From Methylovulum psychrotolerans (GTDB taxonomy: Bacteria; Pseudomonadota; Gammaproteobacteria; Methylococcales; Methylomonadaceae), in assembly GCF_002923755.1 (NCBI RefSeq), contig NZ_PGFZ01000006.1, forward strand, positions 188,230 to 234,694: a DNA stretch of 46,465 nucleotides, written 5' to 3'. The notes under the pieces are model-generated. The model saw only the letters and a list, made by a program, of their open reading frames with translations, was not told where the DNA came from and did not search any database. A program made the translations under genes and the position numbers. The first letter of the stretch is position 1; each line of letters begins with the position of its first letter. Shown here one piece after another: positions 28,575 through 37,024 of the stretch.

Positions 28575-28796
28575 TGGCCATTGCCAGTTCTACGGGTTAC
28601 ATAAAAATAATGTGGTTTTCTGTATGGCAACGAACAGACGCTACCGGGCAGACAAATGATAATAACCGCGCAGATAAGGCCGTCTAAGGGCTAATCTGCA
28701 AAAAATGTGACGCACTACAAATCCGATCCAGGCGGTGTGAAACGCATAGTACGCAACCGCCCCCGGTTTTATTAACCTTAATCTGACGAGAACGAC

Positions 28797-29144
28797 ATGA
28801 TAAACAAAAATACTTATATTGGTTTGGCTTGTATGGTTTTTATGGGTTTGGCTTCTGCGCCTTTATGGGCCGAAGAACCGGTCGCTTCTGGGCAACAGGC
28901 CGCTATCGCCACACCTGAAAAAACCGCCGTTGACCATAAAGCAGAGGCCGCCATCCAAAAAGGCCATGCCCAATATCATCAAAGTTTGGCGACCCACGAA
29001 AGGGCTGCCGCTTCCGTGCTTAACAATGCCAGCAAACGCCTTTTGGCGAACCGCCAAATTGCCTTAGCGGTTAACGAGGAAGCTTTAGTGGCTGAATATG
29101 AGAAAAAAGCCCTCGCCCACGAAGCAATGGCAGAGCCTAAATAA
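28797..29144 (+). CDS. Small exported helical protein
   Basis: This 115-residue protein has a signal peptide (about 1-25, ending LWA-EE). The mature part is helical and rich in Ala, His, Glu and Lys (KAEAAIQKGHAQYHQSLATH...), with several His that could bind metal. No family could be named. The start has GACGAGAAC upstream. A degenerate CRP-like half-site at 28748-28763 was not accepted as a promoter. A G-run/C-run hairpin follows at 29164-29192. Confidence 0.7.
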   Translation: MINKNTYIGLACMVFMGLASAPLWAEEPVASGQQAAIATPEKTAVDHKAEAAIQKGHAQYHQSLATHERAAASVLNNASKRLLANRQIALAVNEEALVAEYEKKALAHEAMAEPK

Positions 29145-29163
29145 TTCGGCGACAGAGAAAATG

Positions 29164-29192
29164 AGGGGGGGGCAAGAAAACCCATCCCCCCT
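29164..29192 (+). terminator. Possible weak terminator hairpin
   Basis: A run of eight G (29165-29172) can pair with a run of six C (29186-29191) across a 13-base loop. There is no T-run after it, so termination is uncertain. Confidence 0.3.
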
Positions 29193-29309
29193 TCACGCAA
29201 CGGTTTACAGGCACTTATGGGGCAAAAGATAGCGGACTTAACCAGATCAGCCGCAGCTTGTACCCATTCTTAATGCCGTATCGTTCACCAACATCATTGG
29301 AGCAATACT

Positions 29310-29855
29310 ATGTTAGAAAAATACAATTCAGCCGTCGGGCTGTTTAGCAATCATGAAGATGCTGAACATGCCGTCAAAGATCTGGAAAAATGTGGTTACG
29401 ACATGAAAAAATTGTCTGTTATCGGCAAAGATTATCATAGTGAAGAAAATGTCGTCGGTTATTACAACACTGGCGACCGCATGGCGACATGGGGTAAGTT
29501 CGGTTTATTCTGGGGCTGGGTATGGGGCATCCTGTTCGGTTCCGCCTTCTTCCTCATTCCGGGCATAGGCCCTGTCATGGTCGGCGGCCCGCTGGTCAGC
29601 TGGATATTAGGCGCCCTTGAAATGTCGGTCATCACGGGTGGCCTGACAGCCTTAGGTGGGGCGTTAGCGAGTATCGGCATTCCTGAAGACAGTGTCTTGC
29701 GCTATGAAACCGCGCTGAAAGCCGACAAATTCATCCTTATTGTCCACGGCTCGGTGCAAGAAGTTGAAAAAGCCCGGGGCATATTGATGCAGAACAAAGC
29801 CGAAGAGGCCAATGTGCATCACGAAGAAACAGCCAAATTATCGATCATGGCTTAA
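29310..29855 (+). CDS. Glycine-rich general-stress-type membrane protein, second copy of the architecture
   Basis: This 181-residue protein has an N-terminal alpha/beta domain (AVGLFSNHEDAEHAVKDLEKCGYDMKKLSVIGKDY), two Gly-rich hydrophobic hairpins (about 62-135) and a C-terminal segment with ILIVHGSVQEVEKARGIL. The fold order matches the gene at 16633-17154. DUF1269/YflT-type stress proteins are the nearest recall. TTGGAGCAATACT precedes the ATG. It ends against a bidirectional hairpin shared with the convergent DUF1003 gene. Confidence 0.72.
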   Translation: MLEKYNSAVGLFSNHEDAEHAVKDLEKCGYDMKKLSVIGKDYHSEENVVGYYNTGDRMATWGKFGLFWGWVWGILFGSAFFLIPGIGPVMVGGPLVSWILGALEMSVITGGLTALGGALASIGIPEDSVLRYETALKADKFILIVHGSVQEVEKARGILMQNKAEEANVHHEETAKLSIMA

Positions 29856-29907
29856 GGCATGTACTACGGATAACTCCTTTCCCCCCGTATTTAGGCCTGT
29901 TAATTTT

Positions 29908-29949
29908 CCAACCCTGGCTACCCAGAAAGTTATGGTTAGCCAAGGTTGG
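29908..29949. terminator. Hairpin between convergent genes
   Basis: CCAACCCTGGCTACC (29908-29922) pairs imperfectly with GGTTAGCCAAGGTTGG (29934-29949). It lies between the stops of 29310-29855 (+) and 29958-30515 (-) and could end transcription from both sides. Confidence 0.5.
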
Positions 29950-29957
29950 CTTCGTTT

Positions 29958-30515
29958 TCATGACTTGGTTTTTTTTCTCTTCGCTTGTTGGTTTAGGCGT
30001 TCTATTTCTGCCAACACATCTTCCGGTTTGGTTTCCATTTCAAGGTCGGCCAATTCGCTATTCTCATCGTCTTCAATACCCAATTTACCTTGGATGGCAT
30101 CCAACATCTGTAGGACGCGGGTCAATTCATGTTCGGTCAGCAAGCTGATCTGCAAGCCTAAATCAGCGCGGCGTTCCGATTCTTCAGATAAGCGGTTTTG
30201 GCTGATAAGGACAAAAGTCGACAGGAAAATGGCTTCCAATGATACGACCATGGTCAAAAGCCCGTAAGGGAAAGGGTCAAAAGACGGTATTGTCAAATGA
30301 CCCTCATTAAGGAAAATCCACAACCCAAACCACACGATATGCACATAGACAAAAATCATGCGCCCAGAAAATGCGGTGATGGCATCCGCCATCCGGTCTT
30401 GCAGATTCCGTTCGCTGGCCGCTTTCACCCGCAGGCGGATGATAGTGCGGATGTTCCGTTCGATAACAGTGCTGAGTGCAGGATTGTCTTCCGCTTGGGT
30501 GACTTGAGTTGCCAT
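29958..30515 (-). CDS. DUF1003-family membrane protein
   Basis: This 185-residue protein shows the DUF1003 pattern. A basic helix (RLRVKAASERNLQDRMADAITAF) is followed by two membrane helices (about 52-70 and 84-106; SGRMIFVYVHIVWFGLWIFL and PFPYGLLTMVVSLEAIFLST), then ISQNR and ERRADLGLQISLLTEHEL. The tail (about 140-185) is acidic and then very basic (KRKKTKS). Family function is unknown. It is convergent with the preceding stress-type gene. Confidence 0.88.
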   Translation of the reverse strand: MATQVTQAEDNPALSTVIERNIRTIIRLRVKAASERNLQDRMADAITAFSGRMIFVYVHIVWFGLWIFLNEGHLTIPSFDPFPYGLLTMVVSLEAIFLSTFVLISQNRLSEESERRADLGLQISLLTEHELTRVLQMLDAIQGKLGIEDDENSELADLEMETKPEDVLAEIERLNQQAKRKKTKS

Positions 30516-30757
30516 AATGTTTGCTTAAAGGTTAGGTGGGCGGCATTTGCCTGCGGGGTTTGGGGATGGTGGTGAAGGGATGTGCATAACATCAAGCAGG
30601 CGTTCATTACCTCTCAGCGTGTCCGACCCACCCCCGGTTCTTGAGCAAAGCCGAAGAATCCCTTAGCAGGGGCAACTTCCCCATCGTACAGGTGAAAATC
30701 AGGGGCTTATACCCTATCGGGCGGTTATCAATATTGGGGCGGCCAGCATTGCGGCAA

Positions 30758-30955
30758 TCATTGGCCTTTAACAGGGGCTTTCTGCTGATTGTTCTGGGCT
30801 ATTTTTTGGCTATCCGATGGGAGAGTATTTTCGTAGCTGAACCGCCGCCGATGACAGTTCCAACAGCGGTCGGCGACCACACAGCCGGGTAGCCAAGTGA
30901 TCAATAAAAGGCCTATACAAAAGCGGGTTATCTTCGAGGTTTTGTCCATTTTCAT
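30758..30955 (-). CDS. Small lipoprotein with CxxC motif
   Basis: This 65-residue protein has a lipoprotein signal peptide and lipobox LPGC (Cys 25), followed by VVADRCWNCHRRR, a CxxC that could bind metal or form a disulphide. The tail is short and Gln/Lys-rich. The ATG at 30955 has AACAGGAGT directly upstream. A longer in-frame start at 31129 is possible, but it would bury the signal sequence. A CRP-like promoter lies at 31161-31204, giving a leader of about 199 bases that contains a hairpin. Confidence 0.7.
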   Translation of the reverse strand: MKMDKTSKITRFCIGLLLITWLPGCVVADRCWNCHRRRFSYENTLPSDSQKIAQNNQQKAPVKGQ

Positions 30956-31042
30956 ACTCCTGTTAAAGCGATAGATATCGCTGAGTGCGGTTAAGTACCA
31001 TGAGCTTGGCCTGACATTTTTTTGTCCAAGCCAAGCGCAGTA

Positions 31043-31078
31043 CCGGATAAGCCAAGACTTATCGTTGGGCTTATCCGG
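31043..31078. repeat. Inverted repeat in the lipoprotein leader
   Basis: CCGGATAAGCC (31043-31053) is exactly complementary to GGCTTATCCGG (31068-31078). It lies in the predicted leader of the lipoprotein gene (minus strand) and could be a regulatory hairpin or a small extragenic repeat. Confidence 0.55.
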
Positions 31079-31160
31079 CATTGTTAGCCTGGCAAAATGG
31101 GCAAGGGTAACGGCCTCTCCATAAAACATCCGCCGATCTTGTTGCTATCGGCTTGCAGAA

Positions 31161-31204
31161 AACTATAGCTTTTATCACGCGCTGTAGTCTGTACGCTAAC
31201 GCAC
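31161..31204 (-). promoter_or_regulatory. Class II CRP-like promoter of the lipoprotein gene
   Basis: On the minus strand the operator reads CGTGC-GTTAGC-GTACA (31204-31189). A good -10, TATAGT, lies at 31166-31161, 30.5 bp from the dyad centre. The predicted start is near 31154. Confidence 0.58.
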
Positions 31205-31726
31205 GGATAGCTTAACCAATGGGATAAAATAAGTTTCTGCCACAGATACTTACAAGAAGTGAGTCCGGCCATTTTTTGAAAAACATCTTCTTTACCGTTA
31301 CGGGCCAGTGCTGGGTAAAGCGAAGCGTTTTCCGCCTTTAAGCCGTTACAACCCCACCATAAATTCGCACCCGCCCAACGGATGCCGCTTGATTTCCGTC
31401 CGGCTTTAGCCCAATATAAAGGGCGGCTGTTGCCGTTTATCCTGACACGAATTGCCCACCAACGCTTACTTGGCTGGCGTTCCGCTTGCGGCTATCGCCG
31501 ATTTTCGCGGCTGGCAACTGACGGAGATAAAGCGACCAGTGGGCAAGTGCAGCAACATTAACGGAGGTAGATACGAAATCTTTCATCACTTATCGTTCAA
31601 ATGTCAAAATCGGCCCGCCGTTTTACCCGCGTTTTCCGCACAAGCAGCACCCGCCAACAGTCGGTGCCGTAATCCCGTCGCGCCTTAAAATCGCGGCGGC
31701 TTGAAATCAACCACAAAACACCCCCT
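31205..31726. other. Gene-free stretch before phoU
   Basis: No convincing gene was found. A frame at 31452-31688 (+) has no family resemblance and no ribosome-binding site. No Pho box was recognised with confidence upstream of phoU. Confidence 0.5.
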
Positions 31727-32440
31727 ATGGACGACAGCAAAATACGCCAACATATATCCCGGCAGTTTAATACGGAACTCGAAGAAATACGCCATAAGGT
31801 ACTGGTAATGGGAGGATTGGTTGAGCAGCAATTGGCCTTAGCTATCCAAGCGTTCACCACGAACGATATGGAAACCGCCGAACTGGTCATGAGACGGGAT
31901 AACCTGATCAATGATATGGAGGTAGAAATTGATTTGGAATGCACGCAGATCATCGCCTTGAGGCAACCCACCGCATTTGATTTGCGGTTGCTGCTGACGG
32001 TCATCAAAATTATCAGCGAGTTGGAAATCGCCGGCGACCATGCGGAACGGATCGCCAAAGTGGCTATCAAGTTATCTGATACAGAAGGCAAGCATGACCA
32101 ATACCACGAAATCCTGCACATGGCCGAATTGGTCAAAAAGATGCTTAACGGGGCGTTGGACGCTTTTGCCAGAATGTCCATAGACGGCATCACCGTGATT
32201 ACAGCCATGGACGAAAAGGTCGACCTTGAATATGCCGGCATTGTCAGGCAATGGGTCACCCACATGATGGAAGACCCGCGCAACATTACCCGAACTTTAC
32301 ACAGCCTATGGGCAGTCCGGGCATTGGAACGCATTGGCGACCACGCCTGTTACCTTTGCGAACACCTGATTTTTATGGTCAAAGGCGAAGCCGTCAGGCA
32401 TTTGAGCCAACAGGAACTGGAAGAAAAGTTAAACGCCTAA
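31727..32440 (+). CDS. phoU: Phosphate-signalling protein PhoU
   Basis: This 237-residue protein is made of two three-helix PhoU repeats. The metal-binding signatures are ELEIAGDHAERIA (about 95-107) in the first repeat and ALERIGDHACYLCEHL (about 200-215) in the second. PhoU damps the PhoR/PhoB response and controls the PstSCAB transporter, and its loss raises polyphosphate in many bacteria. No pst or phoBR gene is adjacent, so it is a stand-alone copy. The ATG at 31727 lacks an obvious ribosome-binding site. Confidence 0.93.
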   Translation: MDDSKIRQHISRQFNTELEEIRHKVLVMGGLVEQQLALAIQAFTTNDMETAELVMRRDNLINDMEVEIDLECTQIIALRQPTAFDLRLLLTVIKIISELEIAGDHAERIAKVAIKLSDTEGKHDQYHEILHMAELVKKMLNGALDAFARMSIDGITVITAMDEKVDLEYAGIVRQWVTHMMEDPRNITRTLHSLWAVRALERIGDHACYLCEHLIFMVKGEAVRHLSQQELEEKLNA

Positions 32441-32494
32441 ACTTACAGACCATTGCCGTGGCTTATAGGCGGGTCCAGCTATTGTGATGCAAGA

Positions 32495-32536
32495 CGGGGG
32501 CATACTTATTCGCTTAAGTCGCCCCCGCTTTTATTT
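32495..32536 (+). terminator. Rho-independent terminator after phoU
   Basis: CGGGGGC (32495-32501) pairs with GCCCCCG (32521-32527), followed by CTTTTATTT. It lies 54 bases after the phoU stop and before the stop of the convergent helicase gene. Confidence 0.75.
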
Positions 32537-32568
32537 GGCGTTGCCGGGCAAGACGCTTACAGGATAAT

Positions 32569-33711
32569 TTACGCGGTGGTTTTAAAGCCGTCTATCTGTG
32601 CACGCGGTATTTGTGTGCCTATCAATTTTTCAACTAGCTTCAAAGCCTGATATTCGTCCTGCGATACCAGCGAAACCGCTTGGCCGTTTTGTCCTGCACG
32701 GCCTGTCCGGCCAATCCTGTGCACATAATCCGCGCAAGAGCGGGGCAGTTCAAAATTCACCACATGCGGTAACTTAGCGATGTCGATACCGCGGGCCGCC
32801 ACATCGGTCGCCACTAAGACCCGAATGTCGCCGGCTTTAAAACCCGCTAGGGCGCTGGTGCGGGCCCCTTGGCTTTTATTGCCGTGAATAGCCGCCGCTT
32901 TGATGTCGGCAGTGTTGAGCTTTTCGGCCAGTTTGTTCGCGCCATGCTTGGTGCTGGTAAAAACCAGCACTTGCCGCCAGTTTTTGCTGGTCACCAGATG
33001 TGCCAACAACGCCGTTTTGTCGGTTTTATTCACCTGATAGACAATCTGGTCTATGGTATCGGCGGCGGCATTTTCCACGGCGACCTCAATTTTTACCGGA
33101 TTCACCAGCAACCCGTTGGTCAGTTTGCGTATGTCCGCCGAAAAAGTGGCCGAAAACAACAGGTTTTGGCGTTTTTTAGGCAACAACGCCAGAATTTTAC
33201 TGATGTCTTTAATAAAGCCCATGTCCAACATCCTATCGGCCTCGTCCAACACCAGAATTTCAACTTTATCCAGTTTTAGGGCATTTTGGCTCACTAAATC
33301 CAATAACCGCCCAGGCGTGGCCGTTAATATATCGACACCGCCGCGTAAGCGCATCATTTGCGGATTGATTTTCACGCCGCCGAAAACCACCTCGGATTTT
33401 AAGCGCGGCTGTTGATAAGCGCCGTATTTTTGTACCGATTCGCCGACTTGGGCGGCGAGTTCGCGGGTGGGGGTCAAAATCAACGCACGCACCGGACGGT
33501 TGCGGCCATAATCGGTTTGTGCCAGGCGCTGTAAAATCGGTAAGGCAAACCCCGCCGTTTTGCCTGTGCCGGTTTCTGCGGCGGCCAATAAGTCCTGCCC
33601 CGTTAAAATGGCGGGTATGGCTTTACTCTGAATGGGGGTAGGTGTCGTGTAGCCGGAATCGGCGACCGCTTTCAATAAAGCTTCGGATAAACCGAGATGG
33701 GAAAATGGCAT
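32569..33711 (-). CDS. rhlE: DEAD-box RNA helicase (RhlE-like)
   Basis: This 380-residue ATP-dependent RNA helicase carries the Q motif region ([14 protein letters not shown]...[11 protein letters not shown]), motif [16 protein letters not shown], motif II DEAD, motif III SAT, RGIDIA and motif [12 protein letters not shown]. It ends soon after the helicase core and lacks the basic C-terminal tail of many RhlE proteins. The ATG at 33711 (MPFSHLGL) is preferred to a TTG at 33744 because it matches the usual family start. Likely roles are RNA or ribosome remodelling. Confidence 0.9.
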   Translation of the reverse strand: MPFSHLGLSEALLKAVADSGYTTPTPIQSKAIPAILTGQDLLAAAETGTGKTAGFALPILQRLAQTDYGRNRPVRALILTPTRELAAQVGESVQKYGAYQQPRLKSEVVFGGVKINPQMMRLRGGVDILTATPGRLLDLVSQNALKLDKVEILVLDEADRMLDMGFIKDISKILALLPKKRQNLLFSATFSADIRKLTNGLLVNPVKIEVAVENAAADTIDQIVYQVNKTDKTALLAHLVTSKNWRQVLVFTSTKHGANKLAEKLNTADIKAAAIHGNKSQGARTSALAGFKAGDIRVLVATDVAARGIDIAKLPHVVNFELPRSCADYVHRIGRTGRAGQNGQAVSLVSQDEYQALKLVEKLIGTQIPRAQIDGFKTTA

Positions 33712-34147
33712 TACATGTCTCGAAGGGGAAAAGTGATGGGGCAACTATCGGATCAGCAGCGCTGATATTGACTTTATTAAGTGATGACAGAGCCATTAGG
33801 GAATCTTAGGCGGCAGTCTATCATAAGTAAGCGGCTACCCTATAAAGGAAATTGGAGAATTTGGCTGGTGCATAGTAATCTGCAAAAAGCGCGGACAGGC
33901 CTTAGTTGGAGGGTGACGCTGTTAGGCCGGATTAAAAATCCGAAAGTTTATACCTAGCGATTTATCCCTGCCAGAATTATCTGGACAGTTTTCATCCTGT
34001 CAACATTAACTTAAGCGCAACGGGTGCGGGCCGCATAATTAGCCAAAAGGCCTATATAAAGCCGTAGCCTTATCGACAAGACCAGCCCATCGGCTATACC
34101 AAGGCAAGCCCTATATGACCCAAATTCTTGGAACGGATTAAGGTTTT

Positions 34148-34294
34148 TTAAGCCAATGTTCCGGCTTCTTTCGTCCAACTGCGCTTGTATCGTATAACCA
34201 CTTTAGATTTTTCTTTAACGGGTTGGGCTGCTTTGGGGGGGGTAACTTGAAGTTGCGCTTGAAAGTAAGCACTATAGTTATTAGATGGGGTCAT
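34148..34294 (-). CDS. Possible 48-residue basic protein
   Basis: A frame from ATG 34294 to TAA 34148 encodes a soluble basic peptide with KVVIRYKRSWTKEAGTLA at its end. It has protein-like composition but no clear ribosome-binding site and no recognised family. It may be a remnant. Confidence 0.3.
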   Translation of the reverse strand: MTPSNNYSAYFQAQLQVTPPKAAQPVKEKSKVVIRYKRSWTKEAGTLA

Positions 34295-34586
34295 TCGTCT
34301 ATTTTTTTGTTGAAAATTGGATAGTATGGGTTAAAAGCCATCGACAACTGTCGCTTAGCTTTATTGTTTGTTAATGCGGTTTTCAATGAAGATTCATTGA
34401 CAATGCCAATGCCAATAAATTTTATAATGACTAACTGAAGAACAGGGCGAGGAATTACAGAGGGGACATCGGGTCGGTAAACAAAGCGAAATCATATTTT
34501 TCTAGCCAGTGCCATTATAAGCCTGTTACAGGGCTTGTCAAGTTTAATAAATATGGGATCGGCCAAAGCCTACCTGCCGGATGACA

Positions 34587-34637
34587 AAAAAGTGTAACAA
34601 GTTGTTACACTTTTTCAGGTGTTTTTGTTATGTAACA
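34587..34637. promoter_or_regulatory. Palindromic TGTAACA sites (operator or terminator)
   Basis: AAAAAGTGTAACAA (34587-34600) is exactly complementary to TTGTTACACTTTTT (34602-34615) around one base. A second dyad, TGTTATGTAACA (34626-34637), repeats the TGTAACA half-site 38 bp after its first occurrence. The spacing and symmetry look like operators for a dimeric repressor. The A/T flanks also allow the first to act as a terminator for the PaaK-like gene, which ends at 34773 on the minus strand. Confidence 0.45.
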
Positions 34638-34772
34638 TGATGCCGATAGTGTCTTGCTGATAACCTCTCTATCCGATATTTTAAACTTATCATTAAAAAT
34701 CAATATATTATATAGATTATACTAACTTAGTGGCAGCACCGATGAACCGGACCCCATCGGCAAGCGAAAAAC

Positions 34773-36275
34773 TCACCCGCGCGTATAGCGGTGCTTCACC
34801 CCTACCGGAAAATACGCCGGATCGGCGAAAGCACACAAGCTGACGTGGGGCAATTGCCGCTCAAGCGGCGTGTAGTTGGCGAATTCGCTGTTCAGGCGCA
34901 GCAACTGCACACGAACCGATGCCGCTATGGCGGGCACGCTTACCGCTTCGGGGTTTATGTTGGGCAGCAGTTCCACCGCGATATGCAGATATTTGTCGCC
35001 GTCTGGCGTTTCTGTGGTTTCCAGGACGAATTTTCCCGTCAGCCAAGCCATCAGTTCCGGTTGCTCAAGGCCTACCGTAATGTTTTCTGGGTAAATGTTG
35101 GCGCCGTAATAGGACACCGTGAAATCGGCACGGCCAAATACATAGACAAAGGGTAGGTTACGCGGCTGAAAACCCTCCTCTAAGCCCAATTCTGACATAC
35201 CCCCTACACCATGAGCCTGTAAAAATTTTCGCATCGCCTTGAAGCTCAGCAAGCCTCCTTTATCAGCAATGTGATAACGTAGCAAGGGTACGCCATTGTC
35301 TCCCGAAACCACCAAAGTGCCGTCGTGGCTTTCAAAAAAGCGGTTGCTAGGGTCGTATTGCACTAGGGTCGGCAGGCGGGATTCGCCGAACAGGCTACGC
35401 GCGGCATCAGGGTGGTGTGCCAGCCAACGGCGGATGGCGATGCTGAAAGGCGTTTCATTGCCGAGCACACCGCCGTCGGCGGTGCCGTACAGCGAAGCGG
35501 AATCAAAACAGGGCGACTGCGAACCGATGCGTTGGCCCAACAAGCTGCGCCATTCTTCGCTGAACACTTCACCGGCAAACACCAGCTTGGTCTGGTAATC
35601 CGCCCAATTGATGCCCTCGGCAATGCCTGCATCAAGCACATCTTTCACAAATGGCGGGTAGCCCAATAACACGGTCTGGTCAAAATGCCCCGCCAGTTCG
35701 CGGACAATACGGAAAATTTCCGCCTTATTGTTGCCCGGTGTCGCCACCATCAACGGATAGCCCTTACGCGCAAGCTGCCAGCAACAGGAGGTGGTAAACA
35801 AACCGCCTACCCAATTGCCTAAGGCAAAGCAAACAACCGCTAGGGTACGGCGTTGGTGGGCTTGGAAGCTATCACGGAACACTTGTTCAAAACGCACCGC
35901 CACCGCCAGTTCATCGGCGGCGGAACGTGGCCAAAAGGTTGGCTGTCCGGTGGAGCCGGATGATACCGCCACACGGTCAGTGCCGTTAAGGCTACCGCCG
36001 AAGCAGCGGGCGGGTAACGGATAAGCCCGCATGTAGCTGGTTTTGTCCATTAGCGGTAATGTTTGGAACGCCGCATAAGAACCGATAGCGTCGGGATTAA
36101 CCTGCCGGGTTTGTAAAAACTGACGGTAGGCGGGCACTTCGGCGGCGCAACGGTGAAATAAAGCCAAAGACTGTTCTTCAGGGGTGATGCTCTGTTCTGC
36201 GAGCAACGCATCCAGCGAGGTGGCGGTAAAGCGCTTAAAAACGTCTTCTGATGGGGGTGATAGCAAATCGGACAT
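34773..36275 (-). CDS. PaaK-like adenylate-forming enzyme (phenylacetate-CoA ligase family)
   Basis: This 500-residue ANL-superfamily enzyme has the AMP-binding P-loop VSSGSTGQPTFW (about 105-116), a YGTADGG region (about 265-271) and the C-terminal hinge region VFGRADFTVSYYGANIYPENI (about 383-403). This pattern is that of PaaK-type ligases, which activate an aryl or acyl acid as an adenylate. No acyl-carrier protein, thioesterase or aromatic catabolism gene is nearby, so the substrate is unknown. The start at 36275 has only a weak GGATGAC upstream. The gene stands alone between a gene-poor stretch and the plasmid-type origin. Confidence 0.82.
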   Translation of the reverse strand: MSDLLSPPSEDVFKRFTATSLDALLAEQSITPEEQSLALFHRCAAEVPAYRQFLQTRQVNPDAIGSYAAFQTLPLMDKTSYMRAYPLPARCFGGSLNGTDRVAVSSGSTGQPTFWPRSAADELAVAVRFEQVFRDSFQAHQRRTLAVVCFALGNWVGGLFTTSCCWQLARKGYPLMVATPGNNKAEIFRIVRELAGHFDQTVLLGYPPFVKDVLDAGIAEGINWADYQTKLVFAGEVFSEEWRSLLGQRIGSQSPCFDSASLYGTADGGVLGNETPFSIAIRRWLAHHPDAARSLFGESRLPTLVQYDPSNRFFESHDGTLVVSGDNGVPLLRYHIADKGGLLSFKAMRKFLQAHGVGGMSELGLEEGFQPRNLPFVYVFGRADFTVSYYGANIYPENITVGLEQPELMAWLTGKFVLETTETPDGDKYLHIAVELLPNINPEAVSVPAIAASVRVQLLRLNSEFANYTPLERQLPHVSLCAFADPAYFPVGVKHRYTRG

Positions 36276-36477
36276 ATAGTCATCCGGGCAATAGGGCTTA
36301 AGGTTTTTAGGTACGCGTCTTAGCTGTCAGGGATAGTATAACAAGATTGGCCAAGATAGTTTGGTTTCTCAAAAAAACTGACGACAAACTGCCTTGTTGT
36401 AGTTGTTTTAAATGTTTTAATTGTTTTATATGTTTTCGGACCGTTTTTCCTTCTGTGAATCATGGGGTTACAAGCCT

Positions 36478-36624
36478 AAATATGAGGAATTTGCACTGAA
36501 ATATGAGGAATTTGCACTGAAATATGAGGAATTTGCACTGAAATATGAGGAATTTGCACTGAAATATGAGGAATTTGCAGTCAACTATGAGAAAATTGCA
36601 CTGAACTATGAGAAATTTGCATCG
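36478..36624 (+). repeat. Seven tandem 21-bp iterons
   Basis: Seven back-to-back 21-bp units begin at 36478, 36499, 36520, 36541, 36562, 36583 and 36604. The first four are identical (AAATATGAGGAATTTGCACT plus G); the last three carry a few changes. The unit length of about two helical turns and the position before a Rep_3 gene mark them as initiator-binding iterons. Because 21 is a multiple of three, the array gives a chance open frame repeating KYEEFAL. Confidence 0.92.
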
Positions 36625-36777
36625 TAATCAGGATTCGGCGGTTCTGTGAGGCGAATATTAGCTCCCTGCTGGCGGCTTTTTTCTGTTTTTGGCGGCAATG
36701 GCGGTGGTTTTTGGGGAGGCTTTTGCTTAAAGGCTGGGCTTTTTCATTATGGTAATTTTTAGGTTATTGCTGAATGC

Positions 36778-36840
36778 GAAATTATTTTTACATTACGGTT
36801 AAATTTATATAAATCAATTGGTTAAATTTTATTTTTGTAC
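36778..36840. other. A/T-rich segment of the putative origin
   Basis: This segment is strongly A/T-rich and lies between the iteron array and the Rep gene. In iteron origins such a segment is the likely unwinding site. No convincing DnaA box was found by eye. Confidence 0.5.
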
Positions 36841-36886
36841 CTATTTAGGGTGTTTTTAGCTGGGCTAATGGTGTGGTAGGTGGGCT

Positions 36887-36940
36887 TAATATGAGAAATT
36901 TGCACTGCTTTTGGGGCTGAAATATGAGAAATTTGCACTG
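36887..36940 (+). repeat. Two promoter-proximal iterons
   Basis: Two further units, at 36887-36907 and 36920-36940, match the array consensus (AATATGAGAAATTTGCACTG). They are spaced 33 bp start to start and lie about 85 bases before the proposed rep start. Their place suggests autorepression of rep by its product, as in many iteron plasmids. Confidence 0.8.
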
Positions 36941-37024
36941 TATTTCTTGTGTGGCATAAATTATGGTGTTATATTTAAAACTTAATGTTTTTAATTTTTG
37001 TTCTGGCGGGCGTTTAATGAATTT

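Larger units (their letters stand above)
33745..34772. other. About 1 kb with little coding content
   Basis: The stretch between the helicase start and the stop of the PaaK-like gene contains one plausible 48-residue frame (34148-34294, -), a near-perfect palindrome (34587-34615), a second related dyad (34626-34637) and a very A/T-rich patch (about 34676-34732). No RNA family or mobile element was recognised. It could be a decayed gene region. Confidence 0.5.

Noticed and set aside
28748-28763. Further copy of the CRP-like dyad before the gene at 28797
   Set aside because: The second half-site is degenerate and the -10-like TAATCT lies six bases off the spacing of the others.
30956-31129. 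N-terminal extension of the small lipoprotein
   Set aside because: The ATG at 30955 has a strong ribosome-binding site and begins a complete signal peptide; the extension has neither.
31452-31688. Frame upstream of phoU
   Set aside because: No ribosome-binding site, no family pattern and an atypical composition.
36478-36624. Possible CRISPR array
   Set aside because: The units are back to back without spacers, and a Rep_3 gene follows; these are iterons.
36421-36627. Open frame with KYEEFAL repeats
   Set aside because: It is the chance translation of the 21-bp iterons (a multiple of three). There is no ribosome-binding site, and the repeats are explained by initiator binding.
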